Shown here: piece after piece, positions 36,935 through 48,099 of the stretch
Position numbering within the stretch: the stretch's first letter is position 1
Layout: each line of letters begins with the position of its first letter
From: Paenisporosarcina sp. OV554
GTDB lineage: Bacteria; Bacillota; Bacilli; Bacillales_A; Planococcaceae
Assembly: GCF_003058165.1 (NCBI RefSeq)
Contig: NZ_QBUC01000019.1
Location: forward strand, 1 to 64,000
Direction of reading: 5' to 3'
DNA length: 64,000 nt
The notes under the pieces: generated by a model
What the model was told of the DNA's origin: nothing
Database searches by the model: none
What the model saw: the letters and a program-made list of their open reading frames with translations, nothing else
Made by a program: the position numbers and the translations under genes

Positions 36935-38188
36935 TCACAACAAGGATTCAATCAAGTCTTGCCATCTTTCATCATTTGGTTGCAAACTTACTAATTGCTT
37001 ACCTATTTCTAGGGCTTCCTCTCGTTTTCCTTCTTGTAACAGAAAATAAAGGTATTTTTCCATGAAAATCGGATCTTCCTTATGGTCAGTATATGCCAAA
37101 GAGTAAAATTCGTATGCACGTTCAAAATTTTCTTCTTGCATAAAAGCATCAGCTGCAAATGGGTATAAGGCAGACCAATCATCTTGATTTAATGAAATTA
37201 ATTCAACTAATTCGATGACTTCTTCGTATCTTTCATGTGCATGTAAAAATGACACTAATGTTAACGTAGCTTCCATGTATTCAGGATCTAAAACAATTGC
37301 TTGTCGCAAATGTGCTTCAGCATCATTCGTGTTCCCAACTTTTAAAGCCATTTTTCCAGCAAATAAATATAATTCTTTATCGTACTCGTCACGACTTAAT
37401 CCTTCTACTATCGCTGAGTATGCTTGCTCATGGTCATCAAGCATGCTGTAAGCCTGTGATAGTAATAAGTGTGCAGAGAAATAATCGGGGTCCAGTGTTT
37501 TTACTTCATTCAATTTACGAACGGCTAGGTCATACTCACCCGCTTGAAAAGCAGCGTAAGCAAGGCCGAAAAGTAAATCCGGCGTCACATGATGTGATAA
37601 AGATTCATCATAATAAGGAATTGCCTCCTCGTATGCGGCACCTGAGCTATACACTTCAGCTAAACGTTCTGATAAACGGATTCCGGCTATTTCATCCGTT
37701 TGCTCTTTTAAGTTTTCATATAAACGAACTGCTTCTAAATATTTTCCTGTTTCAAGCAATAATTCAGCTTTTGCAAAAATCAATACTGGTTCACTTGGCA
37801 TTAAAGCTAACGCTTGATTAATTTTTTGTTCAGCAGTTTCATAAAAACCTTGCATTTGATAATAATCAGCTAAACTCAAAAGTGCTTGAGGATATTCATC
37901 TGCATGTTCTTCAATGCTTGTTAGCAGTAGTAAAGCTTCATCTTCTTCGTCAATATCCATTAACACTTGTGCACGATCAATTTTTAGTTGAGCCTCTTCT
38001 GGAAATAAAAACTGGAGGTGTTCGAGGACTTGTTCAGCTTCTTTCAAATACCCTGCCTGAATCAGCATATTTGCGATCTCATATTGAGCATCTGGTTCAC
38101 TTGAAAGTAGCAGTGTTTCTATTAACGATTGGACAGTATGAATGTCGCCCTTTTCGATAGCTTCAATAAATTCTTGACTAATTCCCAT
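36935..38188 (-). CDS. ypiA: YpiA, tetratricopeptide-repeat protein
   Basis: 417-residue protein made almost entirely of TPR units, about ten from residue 15 to the end (for example [39 protein letters not shown]). It has no enzyme domain and is likely a scaffold; the function is unknown. ATG 38188 is preferred over GTG 38197 because GGGTG is spaced correctly for it. Operon ypiA-ypiB. Confidence 0.88.
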   Translation of the reverse strand: MGISQEFIEAIEKGDIHTVQSLIETLLLSSEPDAQYEIANMLIQAGYLKEAEQVLEHLQFLFPEEAQLKIDRAQVLMDIDEEDEALLLLTSIEEHADEYPQALLSLADYYQMQGFYETAEQKINQALALMPSEPVLIFAKAELLLETGKYLEAVRLYENLKEQTDEIAGIRLSERLAEVYSSGAAYEEAIPYYDESLSHHVTPDLLFGLAYAAFQAGEYDLAVRKLNEVKTLDPDYFSAHLLLSQAYSMLDDHEQAYSAIVEGLSRDEYDKELYLFAGKMALKVGNTNDAEAHLRQAIVLDPEYMEATLTLVSFLHAHERYEEVIELVELISLNQDDWSALYPFAADAFMQEENFERAYEFYSLAYTDHKEDPIFMEKYLYFLLQEGKREEALEIGKQLVSLQPNDERWQDLIESLL

Positions 38189-38251
38189 ATTTATCACCCG
38201 TTCTCTTTCTATTCATACCATATGCTACATCACGGCTTTGCCATTAACAAG

Positions 38252-38279
38252 AAAAAACTCCCCGTTAGCGGAGAGTTCC
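38252..38279 (-). terminator. Terminator of the aromatic operon
   Basis: Minus strand: AACTCTCCG, CTAA, CGGGGAGTT, then TTTTC. The aroA stop TAA is the loop itself. Confidence 0.8.
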
Positions 38280-39572
38280 AAAAGAAGACACAATTCGTAA
38301 ATGTTCAAAGAAGTTAGGGTAGGAAACGGAAATACACGAAGCATGTTCGATTTCAATTGAATGTGTCGAAACGACAGAAGCAATCGCCCCCATCATGCCG
38401 ATGCGGTGATCACCATACGATTGTAATTTTCCCCCTGATAATGTGACTGGACCTTTAATAATCATGCCGTCATCAGTCGCTTCAATATCAGCGCCTAGTT
38501 TCTTCAATTCATTTACGACAGCTATGATTCGATCTGTTTCTTTTACTTTTAATTCTTCTGCATTTTTTATCACTGTTGTCCCATGGGCTTGAGTAGCAAG
38601 CAAAGCGATAACCGGGATTTCATCAATTAATCGAGGAATTAAGTCTCCACCAATTTCAATACCCTTTAAATGAGATGAGGAAATTGTCACCGAGCCAATT
38701 GGTTCTTCGTCTCCAGTGTTATCTACTTCTATTTCTATTTGCGCACCCATTTGCTTAAGGACATCCAGTATGCCGGTCCGCGTTGGATTTAAGCCAACGT
38801 GTTCTAAACGAATCGAACTGTCTTTAGCGATGGCCCCAGCTACTAAAAAGAATGCTGCTGAAGAAATGTCACCTGGTACTTCTACATGAGTTCCTTTTAG
38901 CTTTTGTCCACCTTGAACTTGTATTACTCCGTTTTCCGCACTAAGCTCTACACCAAATTGACGCAACATACGCTCGGTATGATCTCGTGACACTTCGGAT
39001 TCCCGCACAATGGTTATACCCTTAGCTTGCACACCAGCTAGCAATATAGCTGATTTCACTTGTGCACTTGCGACTGGCATCGTATAGTCGATTGCTGTTA
39101 ATCTCGTTCCTTGGACGGCAAGAGGTGTGAACTGTCCACCACTTCTTCCAGAAATTTGAGCTCCCATTAATCTCAATGGTTCAATTACGCGTTTCATAGG
39201 CCTCTTAGCAATCGATTCATCTCCAACTAAAACACTATGCACATGAGAGCCAGCTAAAATCCCAAGCATTAATCGTGTAGTGGTACCAGAGTTACCTGTA
39301 TCTAATATTTCACTCGGTTCTTTCCAATGTTCAATGCCGTTACTGTCAATGGTGACAGTCGTGCCGTTAACTTGAATTTCGACCCCAAGTTTTTGAAAAC
39401 ATGAAATAGTACTTAAACAATCGTCACCCAGTAAAAAGCCATTCACTGATGTAAGACCTGTTGCCATCGCTCCAAACATAATCGAGCGATGCGAGATTGA
39501 TTTGTCTCCAGGCACTCGAAGTGACCCGTTGAGTGATGATTGATGAGCTTGTAATGTAATGGAATCGTTCAT
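38265..39572 (-). CDS. aroA: 5-enolpyruvylshikimate-3-phosphate synthase
   Basis: 435-residue shikimate pathway enzyme (aroE in older B. subtilis naming). [20 protein letters not shown] binds substrate, [15 protein letters not shown] is the catalytic loop with Gly-rich turn, and DGMIIKGP / [14 protein letters not shown] are C-terminal blocks. NSGTT rather than NAGTA marks a class distinct from E. coli AroA. ATG 39572 is preferred to 39581. Last gene of the operon. Confidence 0.95.
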   Translation of the reverse strand: MNDSITLQAHQSSLNGSLRVPGDKSISHRSIMFGAMATGLTSVNGFLLGDDCLSTISCFQKLGVEIQVNGTTVTIDSNGIEHWKEPSEILDTGNSGTTTRLMLGILAGSHVHSVLVGDESIAKRPMKRVIEPLRLMGAQISGRSGGQFTPLAVQGTRLTAIDYTMPVASAQVKSAILLAGVQAKGITIVRESEVSRDHTERMLRQFGVELSAENGVIQVQGGQKLKGTHVEVPGDISSAAFFLVAGAIAKDSSIRLEHVGLNPTRTGILDVLKQMGAQIEIEVDNTGDEEPIGSVTISSSHLKGIEIGGDLIPRLIDEIPVIALLATQAHGTTVIKNAEELKVKETDRIIAVVNELKKLGADIEATDDGMIIKGPVTLSGGKLQSYGDHRIGMMGAIASVVSTHSIEIEHASCISVSYPNFFEHLRIVSSFGTLR

Positions 39573-39604
39573 TTCACTCATCCCCTTCTTTACTTTTCAC
39601 ACTC

Positions 39605-40705
39605 TTATGAAATATACGTTTCATAGTTGGTTTCTTGTCCGATACTAGTTGCTGCTCGTTGTCGATCATCCAATGATTGAAAACTAATCACCAAAATCCC
39701 GAAAACGTCTTCACGTGTTTCAACAATACGTAAATTTGTAATGCTGATTAAATGTTTCGCTAATAACCCTGTGACTTCTGAAATAACACCTGGATAGTCA
39801 GGAACATCGACATACAAGTCGTAGACAGAATACATGGCACCTTGAGAAGTTATCGGTAATTCGTCTCTTACGTATTTAGCTCGTGAAAAGTAATGTTCAA
39901 TATTTGCCGGTTCCGCTTGCATGAGTAAGGTTTTCACGGTATCCATTTCACTTTGCCATTTGTCTAGTTGTTTGACGAGTTCCATGCGATTTTGGACTGT
40001 AATATCTCTCCACATCACAGGATTAGACGAAGCAATTCTAGTGGTGTCTCGAAATCCCCCTGCTGCAAGTTGTCTAGTAAACGGATATTCTTCATTTTCA
40101 CTAGACATTTGATGAACAAGAGAAGCTGCAATTAAGTGTGGAAAATGACTAACGACTGCTGTCATATGATCATGATCATGTGCAAGAACTCTTAATAACT
40201 TCCCTTTTGTTGGTTGTAAAATAAGTTCAAGTGAGTGAATATGTTGTTCATCTTCATGTTCTAACGGTGTAATCATGTAGTATGCATTTTCAAACAAATG
40301 TGCTTTCGCTGCTTCCACACCACTTTTATGAGAACCCGCCATCGGATGTCCACCAATAAAAGTAATTCCACGAGCTTTTAAGGATTTCGCTTTTTCCATG
40401 ATGATTTTCTTCGTACTACCTGTATCGCTTAGAATTACATTTTTTTTGAGAAGCCAATTTTGTGCTTCGTTCATTAATTGAACAGTTGCGTTTACTGGCG
40501 TAGCAAAAATGATGAAGTCAGCCATTTTAGCCGATTCTTGTAAATTAAATGCCATATCATGTATGACACCTAATTTTTTCGCTTTTCGTACGGTATGTGT
40601 GTCCGTGTCAAAACCAATTATTTTTATTTCGGGATTTTTTTGAATGGCTAATGCAAGGGAACCACCAATTAAACCTAAACCGACAATTAAAACATGCGTG
40701 GTCAT
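39605..40705 (-). CDS. tyrA: Prephenate dehydrogenase with ACT domain
   Basis: 366-residue tyrosine-branch enzyme. VGLGLIGGSLALAI is the NAD-binding loop, GGHPMAGSHKSGV the conserved catalytic stretch, and the last 75 residues (VDVPDYPGVISEVTGLLAKH) form an ACT domain for tyrosine feedback. It overlaps hisC by four bases (ATGA). Confidence 0.94.
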   Translation of the reverse strand: MTTHVLIVGLGLIGGSLALAIQKNPEIKIIGFDTDTHTVRKAKKLGVIHDMAFNLQESAKMADFIIFATPVNATVQLMNEAQNWLLKKNVILSDTGSTKKIIMEKAKSLKARGITFIGGHPMAGSHKSGVEAAKAHLFENAYYMITPLEHEDEQHIHSLELILQPTKGKLLRVLAHDHDHMTAVVSHFPHLIAASLVHQMSSENEEYPFTRQLAAGGFRDTTRIASSNPVMWRDITVQNRMELVKQLDKWQSEMDTVKTLLMQAEPANIEHYFSRAKYVRDELPITSQGAMYSVYDLYVDVPDYPGVISEVTGLLAKHLISITNLRIVETREDVFGILVISFQSLDDRQRAATSIGQETNYETYIS

Positions 40706-41802
40706 GCAAATACCTCTGCATCTTTTAATACATCTGTTAGCTTCTGTAAGAACTCCTCGTTTTGCTGAGTTGTCCCTATCGTAACTCGAATGTATCCTGG
40801 AGTACCTAGGGCATTCCCGCTCCGAATAATAAAGCCTTTTTTCATAAGTCCGTCAAATACTAAATCGGCATCCGCTTTTACTTCTAACAGCACGAAGTTT
40901 CCTTGTGTCGGATACATATGCAAATTATGTGTGTTTGCATAGTCTTCAAATTGCTTTTTCCCTGATTCATTTTGAATTCGACAAGCTTCAATAAATGATG
41001 AATCATTCAACGCAACGAGAGCTGCTCCTTGACTAGTTACTGTGTTGTTAAAAGGTTCACGAACTGGATCTAATCGAGCAATCAATTCTTTTTGTGCCAC
41101 TGCATATCCTACGCGGAAACCAGCAAGTCCATATGCTTTTGAGAACGTCCGTAACACAATGACATTGTCATGATCTTTAAGTAACGTAATTGAATTCTTG
41201 TAAGAAGGATCCGTTATGTATTCAAAATACGCTTCATCCAACACGACAAGGACTTCTTTAGGTACTTTTTGAATGAATTCTTCTAGTTCGTGTTGATCTA
41301 TTAACAGCCCTGTCGGATTATTTGGTGAACATAACCAGACGACCGCTGTATTTTCGTCGATTTGTTGAGCCATCTCTTGTAAATCATGTGCCCCATTCTT
41401 CAGCTGGACTTCGCGAACTTCCGCACCGTCAATCACTGCGTTATGACGATATTGGGGGAAAGTAGGAGTGGCCATTATGGTATTTACACCAGGTTGAAGC
41501 AACGCACGGGAAATCATCATAATGATTTCATCAGAACCATTGCCAAATAGCAATTGATTTTGATCAACTCCTAGTGATTTTGCTAAAGCTTGGCGAAGAC
41601 CACTTGCATAGCCATCTGGATAAATCGCGTGATTAATCGATTGATTCTCCAAAAACTCACTTACTTTTATTGAAAACCCTAAAGGATTCTCATTGGAAGC
41701 TAGTTTAACGATTGTATCTAATCCAAACATCTTTTTCACTTCATCCGTGGAATGTCCCGGTTGATAAGGTTTCATACCTGTTAATTGATTTTTCCACTTC
41801 AT
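40702..41802 (-). CDS. hisC: Histidinol-phosphate/aromatic aminotransferase
   Basis: 366-residue PLP aminotransferase used in both histidine and tyrosine/phenylalanine synthesis. SNENPLG, SPNNPTG, DEAYFEY and the PLP lysine in RTFSKAYGLAGFRVGY are clear. The start is ATG 41802 (or 41808). In B. subtilis trpEDCFBA lies between aroH and hisC; here aroH is 26 bases upstream and nothing lies between. Confidence 0.94.
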   Translation of the reverse strand: MKWKNQLTGMKPYQPGHSTDEVKKMFGLDTIVKLASNENPLGFSIKVSEFLENQSINHAIYPDGYASGLRQALAKSLGVDQNQLLFGNGSDEIIMMISRALLQPGVNTIMATPTFPQYRHNAVIDGAEVREVQLKNGAHDLQEMAQQIDENTAVVWLCSPNNPTGLLIDQHELEEFIQKVPKEVLVVLDEAYFEYITDPSYKNSITLLKDHDNVIVLRTFSKAYGLAGFRVGYAVAQKELIARLDPVREPFNNTVTSQGAALVALNDSSFIEACRIQNESGKKQFEDYANTHNLHMYPTQGNFVLLEVKADADLVFDGLMKKGFIIRSGNALGTPGYIRVTIGTTQQNEEFLQKLTDVLKDAEVFA

Positions 41803-41827
41803 CGTCATTCGCCTCTACTTTCTTATG

Positions 41828-42193
41828 TTAGCTAGTAATTAAATCTGGTCGAAGTTTCTTGGCTTCATTCAAATATACATGATGAACATCGCGTTGTGAT
41901 TTATCTGTGTTGACATGCATTAACACACGAATACACATAGTTATTGCTCCTGGTACATCCATTTCATGCGTACACATAACAGGTACATATGTCCATTCAG
42001 GTATACTTCTCACAGCTTTTGCTGGAAATGCACCTGCAATATCAGTTGTCGTAGAAACGATAACTGATGCGACATCTTCAGGTCGAATATCATTCTCTTT
42101 AGCCATGGCTAAAACAAGCTTTTCAGTTTCAAGTAATATTTGTGATGCGGAATCTTCTGTAATGGTTGTTGCTCCTCGAATGCCACGTATCAT
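41828..42193 (-). CDS. aroH: Chorismate mutase, AroH type
   Basis: 121-residue trimeric mutase making prephenate from chorismate. MIRGIRGATTI, VSTTTDIAGAFPAKAVR and VPVMCTHEMDVPGA (catalytic Arg, Cys and Glu) match B. subtilis AroH. The start overlaps the aroB stop by one base. Confidence 0.95.
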   Translation of the reverse strand: MIRGIRGATTITEDSASQILLETEKLVLAMAKENDIRPEDVASVIVSTTTDIAGAFPAKAVRSIPEWTYVPVMCTHEMDVPGAITMCIRVLMHVNTDKSQRDVHHVYLNEAKKLRPDLITS

Positions 42194-43296
42194 TAGTGCA
42201 CCTCCTTAATCCATTTTCGTAATTGTTCATGCGCTAAAGTGACATCTTCTACTGACACAATCTTCATACAAGGTTTTCCAATTTGTTCAAGTAAAACAAA
42301 ATGAAGTTCTCCGAAAGACGCTTTCTTATCTCGTTTCATATAAGAAAGCAGCGTGTCAATATCATGTTCTAAGACGGTCTCGAATGAATAACCAAATTTA
42401 ATTAATGCTTCAAATAGATTTCTGGCGTTACCTTGTTCAAGGCGCTGTATATTCTCACTTAGTAACAGTGTAATAACTAGTCCAATTGCAACTGATTCTC
42501 CGTGCGTTATTTTTCCGTATCCAGTAGAAGCTTCAATCGCATGTCCATAAGTATGTCCAAGGTTAAGGTATTTTCTTACCGATTGCTCATTTTCATCTGC
42601 TTCAACGATGGCAGCTTTCACTTGAATTCCTTTTACTAAAAAAGACAAATACTGAGTTGAAGAAATGTCAGCAAATGACGGGAACTCCAAAAGCTCTTGT
42701 AGCCATTGTTGATCAGAAATAAGTGCATGCTTAATCACTTCTGCCATACCAGACCGAATTTCTTGAGGAGGAAGTGTACTCAAAGTTGAAACATCGAATA
42801 ACACCGCTTCAGGCTGATAAAAAGAACCAATCATATTTTTACCTTGTGGATGATTGATTGCTGTTTTTCCACCTACTGCACTATCATGAGCTAAAATGGT
42901 TGTTGGACATTGAAAAAATGGAATGCCCCTCATAAATGTCGATGCAACGAATCCCACCACATCACCACAAGCACCTCCACCCAGTGCAAAGACGATTGAT
43001 TTTCTTGTGCAACCAACTTCAAGTAAAAATGAATGACACGCCATAAATGTTTCAACGGCTTTACTCACTTCACCTGCTGGCAATTCGTATACATGAATGG
43101 ATTTTCCACTAATAAACTCAAGAGGCTTTAGTAATTTCTCAAGATGCATTTTCGCTACCACTTCGTCGACAAATATAACCACATGGTCTGCTTTTTGAAA
43201 TTGGTTTTTATATCGAGACAATGCACTCTCGTAAATGTGTGAACCCACATAAACTTCATAATGCTTATGTTTCGTATCGATTGAAATGGTTTGCAT
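42193..43296 (-). CDS. aroB: 3-dehydroquinate synthase
   Basis: 367-residue NAD- and metal-dependent enzyme, second step of the shikimate pathway. FALGGGACGDVVGFVASTFMRG, GGKTAINHPQGKNMIG and LNLGHTYGHAIE (metal ligands) are conserved. AAAGGAG lies before the ATG, four bases after aroC. Confidence 0.96.
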   Translation of the reverse strand: MQTISIDTKHKHYEVYVGSHIYESALSRYKNQFQKADHVVIFVDEVVAKMHLEKLLKPLEFISGKSIHVYELPAGEVSKAVETFMACHSFLLEVGCTRKSIVFALGGGACGDVVGFVASTFMRGIPFFQCPTTILAHDSAVGGKTAINHPQGKNMIGSFYQPEAVLFDVSTLSTLPPQEIRSGMAEVIKHALISDQQWLQELLEFPSFADISSTQYLSFLVKGIQVKAAIVEADENEQSVRKYLNLGHTYGHAIEASTGYGKITHGESVAIGLVITLLLSENIQRLEQGNARNLFEALIKFGYSFETVLEHDIDTLLSYMKRDKKASFGELHFVLLEQIGKPCMKIVSVEDVTLAHEQLRKWIKEVH

Positions 43297-43299
43297 ATA

Positions 43300-44481
43300 T
43301 TAGAACTCCTTTGTGTAAGCTCGGTGCTGATTAATCGAATCCAAAAGTTGAGGCATCTGATCACTATGGAACTTATCTAGAATTGCTTTTGCAACTTCCC
43401 ATGCTACAACATGCTCAGCAACAACAGAGGCTGCAGGTACTGCACAACTGTCGGAACGTTCAATGCTGGCTTTAAAAGGTTCTTTAGTAGAAATATCTAC
43501 GCTTTGCAGTGGTTTATATAATGTTGGAATAGGCTTCATTACACCACGAATCACGATTGGCATTCCCGTAGACATACCACCTTCTAACCCACCCAAACGA
43601 TTCGTTGTTCTTATGTAACCTTGTTCTTGATTCCATTCGATTTCATCGTGAACTTGACTACCTGGTTTACGCGCCATTTCAAACCCCATACCAATTTCAA
43701 CACCTTTAAAGGCATTAATACTCATTACAGCCATGGCCAATTTAGCATCAAGCTTTCGGTCATAGTGAACATAACTTCCAATTCCCGCTGGCATACCTTC
43801 AATGATTACTTCTACGACTCCACCAATAGAATCTCCATTTTCTTTCGCTTCATCAATCGCTTGAACCATTAACTTAGAAGCTTCTTGATCCACACAATAT
43901 ACAGGGTCTTCTTCAATAATTCCACGAATTTGTGCAACAGTTAAATCTGCACTTTTTGAGGTGTCAGCTTTTATGCCACCAATTTCTGTTACATGAGAGA
44001 CAATACTGATACCCAGTTCAGATAACAATTGTTTCGCTACTGCTCCGACTGCCACACGTACGGTAGTTTCTCGAGCAGACGAGCGTTCTAACACGTTACG
44101 TAAATCGGTATGACCATATTTCATGCCACCAACTAAATCGGCATGTCCAGGACGCGGTCGTGTGATTTGTCGTTTAACATCTTCAGGGTTTAATCCTTCT
44201 TCTAAAGGTTCAATACCCATGACATGTGTCCAATGCTTCCAGTCGTCGTTTGTCACAACTAAAGCTACTGGGGAACCTAATGTTTTACCATGACGAACAC
44301 CCGACGTAATATCAACCGTATCAGTCTCTATTTGCATACGGCGTCCTCGACCATGTCCACCTTGTCTTCTTTTCAAATCTTTATTTATCATTTCAGCCGT
44401 AATGGTTAATTGTGCGGGTAAACCCTCTATAATGGCGGTCAATTGTGGACCGTGAGATTCTCCTGCTGTTAAATAACGCAT
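43300..44481 (-). CDS. aroC: Chorismate synthase
   Basis: 393-residue FMN-dependent last enzyme of the common pathway (aroF in B. subtilis). [32 protein letters not shown] and [12 protein letters not shown] are signature blocks, and [15 protein letters not shown] is near the C-terminus. AAGGGGG sets ATG 44481; the frame is open to 44499. First gene of the aro operon. It needs reduced FMN. Confidence 0.96.
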   Translation of the reverse strand: MRYLTAGESHGPQLTAIIEGLPAQLTITAEMINKDLKRRQGGHGRGRRMQIETDTVDITSGVRHGKTLGSPVALVVTNDDWKHWTHVMGIEPLEEGLNPEDVKRQITRPRPGHADLVGGMKYGHTDLRNVLERSSARETTVRVAVGAVAKQLLSELGISIVSHVTEIGGIKADTSKSADLTVAQIRGIIEEDPVYCVDQEASKLMVQAIDEAKENGDSIGGVVEVIIEGMPAGIGSYVHYDRKLDAKLAMAVMSINAFKGVEIGMGFEMARKPGSQVHDEIEWNQEQGYIRTTNRLGGLEGGMSTGMPIVIRGVMKPIPTLYKPLQSVDISTKEPFKASIERSDSCAVPAASVVAEHVVAWEVAKAILDKFHSDQMPQLLDSINQHRAYTKEF

Positions 44482-44631
44482 AACACTTTCCCCCTTCAAC
44501 TCGCTAAAGTATTTTAAATAACACTATACCACAAACCTTTTTCATTTTCATCGTTCAATTTATGAATAAAATTATCTAGACCCTTTCCTCTACATATAAC
44601 AAGTATAGCCTAAAGATAATTTGACGGAAAA

Positions 44632-44666
44632 TAAAAAAACAGTCAAATGAAAAATCATTTGACTGC
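44632..44666 (-). terminator. Terminator after ndk
   Basis: Minus strand: CAGTCAAATGA, TTTT, TCATTTGACTG, then seven T. Confidence 0.9.
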
Positions 44667-44674
44667 TTACTTTT

Positions 44675-45121
44675 TTAGTTAATCCAGTTGTTAGCTTCTT
44701 TCGTGTAAGAAACAAGCTCTTCTTCTTTGAAGAATAAACCAATTTCACGAACTGCGCTATCAGAAGAGTCAGAACCGTGAATGATGTTTTTTCCAACTGT
44801 AACTGCGAAATCTCCACGAATTGTACCTGGTGCAGATTCTTTAGGGTTTGTAGCTCCAGTCATCAAACGGCCAACTGAAATTACGTTTTCACCTTCCCAA
44901 ACCATTGCGAACACTGGTCCAGATGTGATGAAGTCTACTAATTCGCCAAAGAATGGACGTTCTTTGTGTTCGCCATAGTGTTCAGCAGCAAGTTCAGGTG
45001 TAATTTGCATTAATTTTGATCCAACTAATTGGAAGCCTTTCTTTTCGAAACGACCTACGATTTCACCGATCAAGTTACGTTGTACGCCATCAGGTTTTAC
45101 CATTAAAAACGTTCTTTCCAT
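44675..45121 (-). CDS. ndk: Nucleoside diphosphate kinase
   Basis: 148-residue kinase that balances NTPs. [20 protein letters not shown] at the start and the active-site histidine in [12 protein letters not shown] are intact. GAAGGAG eight bases before ATG 45121 sets the start. It lies between hepT and aroC as in B. subtilis but has its own leader and terminator. Confidence 0.97.
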   Translation of the reverse strand: MERTFLMVKPDGVQRNLIGEIVGRFEKKGFQLVGSKLMQITPELAAEHYGEHKERPFFGELVDFITSGPVFAMVWEGENVISVGRLMTGATNPKESAPGTIRGDFAVTVGKNIIHGSDSSDSAVREIGLFFKEEELVSYTKEANNWIN

Positions 45122-45226
45122 AATAAACACTCCTTCAATTAAATCTTAGAGAATGATTCCCTTCTGTTAAGGGTAATTTATCCACCGTAAAAAATACTAC
45201 CATTGTATCATCGTTTGTTCAACCCA

Positions 45227-46201
45227 TTAAAATTTGCGTTTCCCCATATAAAGCGCAATTTCGCGGAGAGATTTTTTTGCAGGTGAAGCTGGTAATGAAT
45301 CTATTTCTTTAAGGGCTTTTTGTAAATAGCGGTTACTAATGGCTTTCGCTTTAGGAATCGCGTCTGATTCTCGAATTCTTTTCACCAGTGCAAGTCGCTC
45401 AATTTCTGTCATGTTTCCAGAAATAGCATGTTCAAGCGCTGGTCTAAATTCGGGCGAATCTTTTAAAAATAGAATCGGCAATGTTATATTACCTTGAATT
45501 AAGTCTGATCCTGCTGGTTTACCTAATTCTTTATCTGTCGATGTAATGTCTAAGATATCGTCTATTATCTGGAACGACATTCCAACATAATAGCCGAACC
45601 GTTTTAAATGAGTGGCTGTTTTCTCATCCGCTCCCGAGACCACTGCACCAAGTTGACAGCTAGAGGAAATTAATAAAGCTGTTTTTCTTTTTATACGTCT
45701 AAAATAATCTTGTAGGCGTTGATCTAACCTAAATTTATCTTCAATTTGAATGATTTCCCCAACACAAATTTCTACCATTGCGTATGAAAGAATCCGATGA
45801 GCTTGTGGATTATTAATGTTGGTAATATATTCAAGCGCTCGGGCAAAAATAAAATCGCCGGTATACATGGCGACTCGATTATTCCACTGTGCTTTAACGG
45901 TTAACTGACCACGTCTCATTTCAGAATCATCAATTACATCATCGTGTACTAGTGATGCCATATGTATAAGCTCTAAAGGGACTGCAACATTCATCATTTG
46001 GTCAATTTGATAATTCCCAAACTTAGCTGCTAACAAAACAAAAACGGGCCGAATTCGCTTTCCGCCCGCTAATAGTAAATGAAGAGATGCTTCATTGAGT
46101 AAGTCTGAAGACGAATTCACCGCTATTTCTAATTCTTTTTCGATGAGATCTAAATCTGAACGCATATCAGAATAGAGCATCTTCAACTTCATCTTTTCCA
46201 C
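45227..46201 (-). CDS. hepT: Heptaprenyl diphosphate synthase component II
   Basis: 324-residue catalytic prenyltransferase subunit. LLAGGKRIRPVFVLL, HDDVIDDSEMRRG (first Asp-rich motif) and QIIDDILDITS (second) are present. It forms an obligate pair with HepS, encoded two genes upstream, and makes the C35 tail of menaquinone. Start GTG with AAGG upstream. Confidence 0.95.
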   Translation of the reverse strand: MEKMKLKMLYSDMRSDLDLIEKELEIAVNSSSDLLNEASLHLLLAGGKRIRPVFVLLAAKFGNYQIDQMMNVAVPLELIHMASLVHDDVIDDSEMRRGQLTVKAQWNNRVAMYTGDFIFARALEYITNINNPQAHRILSYAMVEICVGEIIQIEDKFRLDQRLQDYFRRIKRKTALLISSSCQLGAVVSGADEKTATHLKRFGYYVGMSFQIIDDILDITSTDKELGKPAGSDLIQGNITLPILFLKDSPEFRPALEHAISGNMTEIERLALVKRIRESDAIPKAKAISNRYLQKALKEIDSLPASPAKKSLREIALYMGKRKF

Positions 46202-46224
46202 AACCAGTAACCTTCTCCCAGTAA

Positions 46225-46926
46225 TTAAACTTTTTTCATGCCAATATGTCTTGCAGCTGCTCCGCCGCTATATGGCTTGTATTCTACTTCCACAAATCCA
46301 GCTTGTTCTATCATTTTTGCAAGTTCCTTCATCCCTGGAAAATCCTTCGCAGATTCCTGTAACCAAGAATATTCTTTATAACTTTTCGCGAAAAACTTAC
46401 CAAACACAGGCATTACATATTTAAAATAGAATCGAAATAATTGTTTGTACCCCGGTAATTCCGATTGTGATGTTTCTAAACACACAAACATCCCACCTGG
46501 TTTTAGAACACGGTTGATTTCTTTTAAAACTTGCATATAATCAGGAACATTTCGCAAGCCAAAACCAATCGTAATATAATCAAACGTAGCATCAGGGAAT
46601 GGTAATTGCATAGCATTTCCATGAATCAATTCAATTTGAGGATATGCTTTAACTTTCTCATACCCAACATTCAACATATTTTGGCTAAAGTCTAATCCAA
46701 TCGCTTTTCCATTTGGACCTACCGCATGTCCCATTGAAATCGTCCAGTCAGCAGTTCCACAACAAACATCTAAAGTTGTGCTACCTGCTTGGACGTTCAT
46801 ACGAGACATGGTATCATCACGCCATTTTTTATGTTGTTGAAAGCTAATGACGGAATTCATCTTATCGTAATTCCCAGAAATTTTTTCAAATACTTCATGG
46901 ACACGTTGTTCTTTTGTTTTGGTCAT
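46225..46926 (-). CDS. menG: Demethylmenaquinone methyltransferase
   Basis: 233-residue SAM-dependent methyltransferase of the UbiE/MenG family, last step of menaquinone synthesis. [12 protein letters not shown] is the SAM loop, and [19 protein letters not shown] and [11 protein letters not shown] follow. It sits between hepS and hepT. Confidence 0.95.
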   Translation of the reverse strand: MTKTKEQRVHEVFEKISGNYDKMNSVISFQQHKKWRDDTMSRMNVQAGSTTLDVCCGTADWTISMGHAVGPNGKAIGLDFSQNMLNVGYEKVKAYPQIELIHGNAMQLPFPDATFDYITIGFGLRNVPDYMQVLKEINRVLKPGGMFVCLETSQSELPGYKQLFRFYFKYVMPVFGKFFAKSYKEYSWLQESAKDFPGMKELAKMIEQAGFVEVEYKPYSGGAAARHIGMKKV

Positions 46927-46933
46927 GCTGATG

Positions 46934-47722
46934 TCACCTTTCTCTCATGACAGAAACTTGCTCATTCAAGCGTAGTTCAAACATATCAACTAAGTATTGT
47001 TGAACAGAATGGCTGAGTAGATGAGATCGTGAAATTTCTTCCATCAATTTATTTTTTTGAATGGCAAGCTCTTTATTCAGTAATACAAGCCAAGTGTGAG
47101 AAAAACCTAAATGCTGTTCGCTATCTGATAAGGAGTCTTGGAAACGAGATCCTTTACCTTGTTTTACAAGCTCTAACTCATTTACAATTCGGTGAATTAA
47201 TAATCCGCGACGTACAAATGGTTTATAGGCAGCAAAATTAAAATGATCGTAAAATTGTTCAATTGATAAACTTTCGATCGTTTGAATGGTCTCCATCCAC
47301 TGTTCAAAGGATTGCTTTACATCATCATACACCGATGCTTTTTTCTCACTAATATCGATTATTCCATTTGATAGCGAACGGATTAGGTCGATGTTTGAAA
47401 GGCTTGCTAATATTTGATAGTAAAGTCCGCTATAGTAATCCCCTGCTAATACCGTTAATTGCTGGCTTTTCGAGGATGCATTTAATTCTTTAATTTGATC
47501 ATGTGCCGTTAATGCACAATAAATAACTGCAACTGAAATTGCAGACTGTTCGTGTTCATCGTCCCATTGATTCCCGTTTAACAAAGGTAGAAGCAAAAAA
47601 AATAAACGGTCTTCTCGAAGATCCGGTTCTCCCGCATGCTTCCGAAGAGTCCGATGACGGACGTAATCTAATATTTTCGAATGAAATTGTTCAATTGTTT
47701 TATGAATGAATTTTTCGTTCAT
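46934..47722 (-). CDS. hepS: Heptaprenyl diphosphate synthase component I
   Basis: 262-residue non-catalytic partner of HepT that sets chain length. It is poorly conserved in general, but [31 protein letters not shown] and the order hepS-menG-hepT identify it. First gene of the operon, behind an extended -10 promoter. Confidence 0.9.
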   Translation of the reverse strand: MNEKFIHKTIEQFHSKILDYVRHRTLRKHAGEPDLREDRLFFLLLPLLNGNQWDDEHEQSAISVAVIYCALTAHDQIKELNASSKSQQLTVLAGDYYSGLYYQILASLSNIDLIRSLSNGIIDISEKKASVYDDVKQSFEQWMETIQTIESLSIEQFYDHFNFAAYKPFVRRGLLIHRIVNELELVKQGKGSRFQDSLSDSEQHLGFSHTWLVLLNKELAIQKNKLMEEISRSHLLSHSVQQYLVDMFELRLNEQVSVMRER

Positions 47723-47766
47723 CGTACGTGCTCCATTTCGCGATGTTGCCGGTGTCGTATTTTGTA

Positions 47767-47772
47767 ATTATA
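47767..47772 (-). promoter_or_regulatory. Extended -10 promoter of hepS-menG-hepT
   Basis: Minus strand: CTGTGCTATAATTAC. TATAAT preceded by TGC; the -35 is weak. It lies 45 bases before hepS. Confidence 0.55.
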
Positions 47773-47806
47773 GCACAGCATGGCTACTCATTCACGTAGA
47801 CAGATT

Positions 47807-48028
47807 CTATTTTTTAGTTTCACTAAAAACTTGGCCATGTGTTGTTTGAATTTCTGCTTTACCACGTATTTTAATCGCTGAAGTATGTTCAGTAAATTGG
47901 GCAATCATAACTTCTCCACGATCCAACTTTTCGGAGTGATGAAATTTTGTATCAGTGCCTCTTGTAAGACCAATGACATGAACGCCATCTTCTTCTGCTC
48001 GAATCACAATGTATTCTGTTTGTGCCAT
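47807..48028 (-). CDS. mtrB: TRAP, trp RNA-binding attenuation protein
   Basis: 73-residue subunit of the 11-mer ring that binds tryptophan and (G/U)AG-repeat [36 protein letters not shown] and [14 protein letters not shown] cover the RNA-binding Lys-Lys-Arg-type residues and the tryptophan pocket. AGGAGG lies before the ATG. It is kept although trpEDCFBA is absent from the aro operon here, so its target must lie elsewhere. Confidence 0.95.
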   Translation of the reverse strand: MAQTEYIVIRAEEDGVHVIGLTRGTDTKFHHSEKLDRGEVMIAQFTEHTSAIKIRGKAEIQTTHGQVFSETKK

Positions 48029-48099
48029 TGTACATTCCTCCTATGTGAAACAAATTCTCTATTAATCATAGCATACCCTATTGTTTTAAGATGATTTGG

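Noticed and set aside
44590-44817. Minus-strand frame of 75 codons overlapping ndk
   Set aside because: It is a shifted frame of ndk running through its terminator, with no ribosome-binding site.
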